From Purshia tridentata (taxonomy: Eukaryota; Streptophyta; Magnoliopsida; Rosales; Rosaceae), in the NCBI GenBank assembly GCA_003254885.1, contig QANT01007881.1:1-64000 (forward strand): a stretch of DNA of 64,000 bases. Direction: 5' to 3'. The translations under genes and the position numbers were made by a program. The notes beneath the pieces were generated by a model. It worked only from the letters and a program-made list of their open reading frames with translations. It made no database searches and was not told the DNA's origin. Every line of letters begins with the position of its first letter. Within the stretch, counting starts at the first letter, position 1. Of the stretch, positions 61,954 through 64,000 are shown one piece after another.

Positions 61954-63015
61954 TGTTGAGTGCTCAATTTACACTATTTTTGGATACTAACCCACTTACT
62001 TAGAGTGCAAGAACTCGACATTTTTGTGTCTTTTGGTTTAGTTTTGTGTTTTGTAGGTTAAATGAAGCAATGATGAAGAAAGAAGCCAAAAGAGCCAAAA
62101 TTGGACAATTCCTGATCAAACTAGGAAAACTGAAGAAATCCTGATGGAACTAGGAAAGCTGAAATCCTACTCAAACAAGGAATCCTAGCCAGATATGGAA
62201 AACCATCAATGTTCAGGGCCAGAAATGAGAAATCCTAGTTGAACTAGGAAAACCTAATCCTAGTTGGACTAGGAAAACCTAACCCTAGTTGAACTAGGAA
62301 AGGGAAACCCTAGTTGGACTAGGAAAAGTGAAACCCTGATGGTCAAAGTTTCCTAGTGGGATTAGGAAATGTGGGGTCAAGGTCAAAGGTTCTAGAAGCT
62401 TCTACAATTTGTTGGGCCTCAAGACAAGCAAGCAAAGATTGGGCCAAGTTCAAGTCCATATTCAAAAGCCCATGCGCCTATTACTTGCACTAGAAGACTT
62501 TCCCAATTCTGGAATCCTAATTTGGAAGGAGATCTTGGAAGACTCAGTTAAAGATCTTAAGGAGTCCTTAACTTGCAAGGAAGTCAAAACCCTGGAAATA
62601 TGAGCAGCAACTTCGACAGTAATTCTGTATTTCTCTAGATTGAATCAGATATCAAGCCATATATCATTGGAAAGATACGGATGTTAGCTTCGCAGGGAAT
62701 TTTACGGAACTTGATTCCGACACTCCTAGATCAAGATATGGCCATTTAAGTGAAGACAGCGCAGCAGTTCCGCGACCAGAAGAAGTCTACTCGCCCAAAA
62801 CAGCCCAAGGCCCATTCTTGGAGTGCAAGTAAACCCTTTCCTTGCAAGCCAAGGAATCTCCACCTCCTTACCACTATATAAAGACCTCCTCTCCTCACTA
62901 TTTGACATCAATCAGTTCACACATCAACTTTCACATCTTTAGAGAGAGAGAGAAATAAAGGATCCTTTACCTCATTATTCTACACATCAGATCAACCAAA
63001 AACATCAGAGATCTT

Positions 63016-63056
<41 letters not shown>

Positions 63057-64000
63057 ATAAGGGTGAAGTCCTAGGGCTTGGGTGCAAGCTTCCTAGCTTG
63101 TTGCCCTAGCCCTAGTTACAAGTTCCTAGGATTTTCCCAAGCCTAGTCGCTGCCTCTTCCTTGGGTTTTTCTTATTCTTTTTCTTTTGTTTTTCTTCTTT
63201 TGTTTATTAGTTTAGTTTGTTCTTTCTTTCATTATGGATTCATTGACTATTTTTATATAATGAAAGTTAGTTCTTTTATTTTCTGTTTTATGTTTTAATC
63301 ACTTTTATGTATTTTTGAGTGGATGATGAAGCCTCTATTATTGATCAAAGTTTGAGTTATGGTTTCTTGTAATTTATGATGATGGTACTTGTATAAAATC
63401 CTATTATCTGTTAGAATGACATTTGTTGTAGATTCTTTTAAGATTAGCTACCTTAGGGATGAAGCATTTAGTGATTGTTATAAAATTGAATAAGCTCAAA
63501 AGGATGATAATTTTAGAAGTAACAAGCAATCAATTAAGAACTGGTTGTGATAATAGTATTCATAGATGGCGTAGTGTACATTACGGTGGATATATGGTCT
63601 ATGTGTTTGTCATCTTCACAGATCCTAATGACTCTTGCATGGGTGATTGGCCTAGCTTGTCTAGGAACATGCAAGTTAACTTGTTATGGCATGTTTAAGA
63701 GACTCCTAGTATATGCATAAGGAGGGTATAACGCCAAAAGGAAATAGCCAAAACTTTTGGTAGGCAGACTTTGTGTTCGTAGTCTTTGAAATTGCATGTT
63801 ATCATATTAGTTGATCATTGATAGTTTGGTGGATTCTGATGCTTCACAATGCCAAGAAAGTGTGTGTTTGTGTTTTTCTACTAATCTAAACCTCCTATCT
63901 GTGTGCGTGTGTTAGTGCTTCTAATATGTTAAGTTGAGTTGGTTTATTGGTACTATATCCATTCCTTGTGGGATCGACCTCGTACTTTGCATCCCTTGCT
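61954..64000 (+). mobile_element. LTR of the family nested at 27038, cut by the window end
   Basis: Starts TGTTGAGTGCTCAATTTACAC, aligning with the start of the inverted copy at 28811. Shared landmarks: GAAGCCAAAAGAGC, the CCTAGTTGAACTAGGA block (62100-62370), CTAGGGCTTG, ACGCCAAAAGGAAATAGCCAAA and GGGATCGACCTCGT near the window end. A TATA box (ACTATATAAAG, about 62873) precedes a GA microsatellite, consistent with promoter and R region of an LTR. It is at least 2 kb long and noncoding. An ORF at 63459 is not supported. Confidence 0.6.
63013..63053. repeat. GA microsatellite
   Basis: About 20 uninterrupted GA units in the presumed leader part of the LTR that starts at 61954. Confidence 0.95.

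Overview
This window is plant nuclear DNA: spliced genes with short exons and GT-AG introns, AT-rich spacers, and dense layers of plant transposons. The host proteins fit a woody rosid dicot. Rosaceae is my guess, but nothing in the sequence proves it. Four isolated N bases (40242, 51080, 55381, 60907) indicate a draft assembly.

Host genes occupy about 11.4-22.5 kb. On the + strand is a secreted Ole e 1-family protein (two exons, 11549-13645). Facing it on the - strand is a mitochondrial acyl carrier protein (14738-14112). On the + strand follows the beta subunit of the SNF1-related kinase SnRK1 (four exons, 18851-22466). All three have open frames and consistent splice phases.

The left flank (1-11 kb) holds a 2,448-bp solo LTR with a clean 5-bp target duplication, a decayed 5'-truncated Ty1/copia element and a Helitron-like end. 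A complete 343-bp non-autonomous Helitron lies between the two divergent host genes, and a SINE with a 13-bp target duplication sits in the last intron of the kinase-subunit gene.

The centrepiece is one huge Mutator-like DNA transposon, 22838-51519 (about 28.7 kb, including a nested 1.77-kb LTR), inserted 372 bp past the kinase-subunit stop codon. Its ends are long inverted repeats, and the inverted homology runs on for 6-7 kb per side, so each arm carries a copy of a DUF1985-Ulp1 (C48 cysteine protease) gene pointing inward. Between the arms lie a MURA-type transposase with SWIM and CCHC zinc motifs, two related small coiled-coil genes that I do not recognise, and a small Cys-rich gene. A short motif, GTGGACAA/TTGTCCAC, is repeated in inverted pairs through the element's noncoding DNA and is nearly absent outside it. 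It sits at mirrored places in the two arms (just upstream of each DUF1985 gene and in its third intron). This resembles the self-marking motifs of VANDAL-type MULEs and is the best candidate for an undescribed system. Most element genes carry one or two nonsense changes, yet both Ulp1 domains keep their catalytic residues.

The right flank (51.5-64 kb) has no convincing host gene. It holds short tandem duplications, a 2.27-kb LTR-like unit in two tandem copies (54.2-59.5 kb) with internal minisatellites, a fold-back element (about 59.8-60.4 kb), and two overlaid LTR starts (61449 and 61954). The second is the same family as the LTR nested in the giant element.
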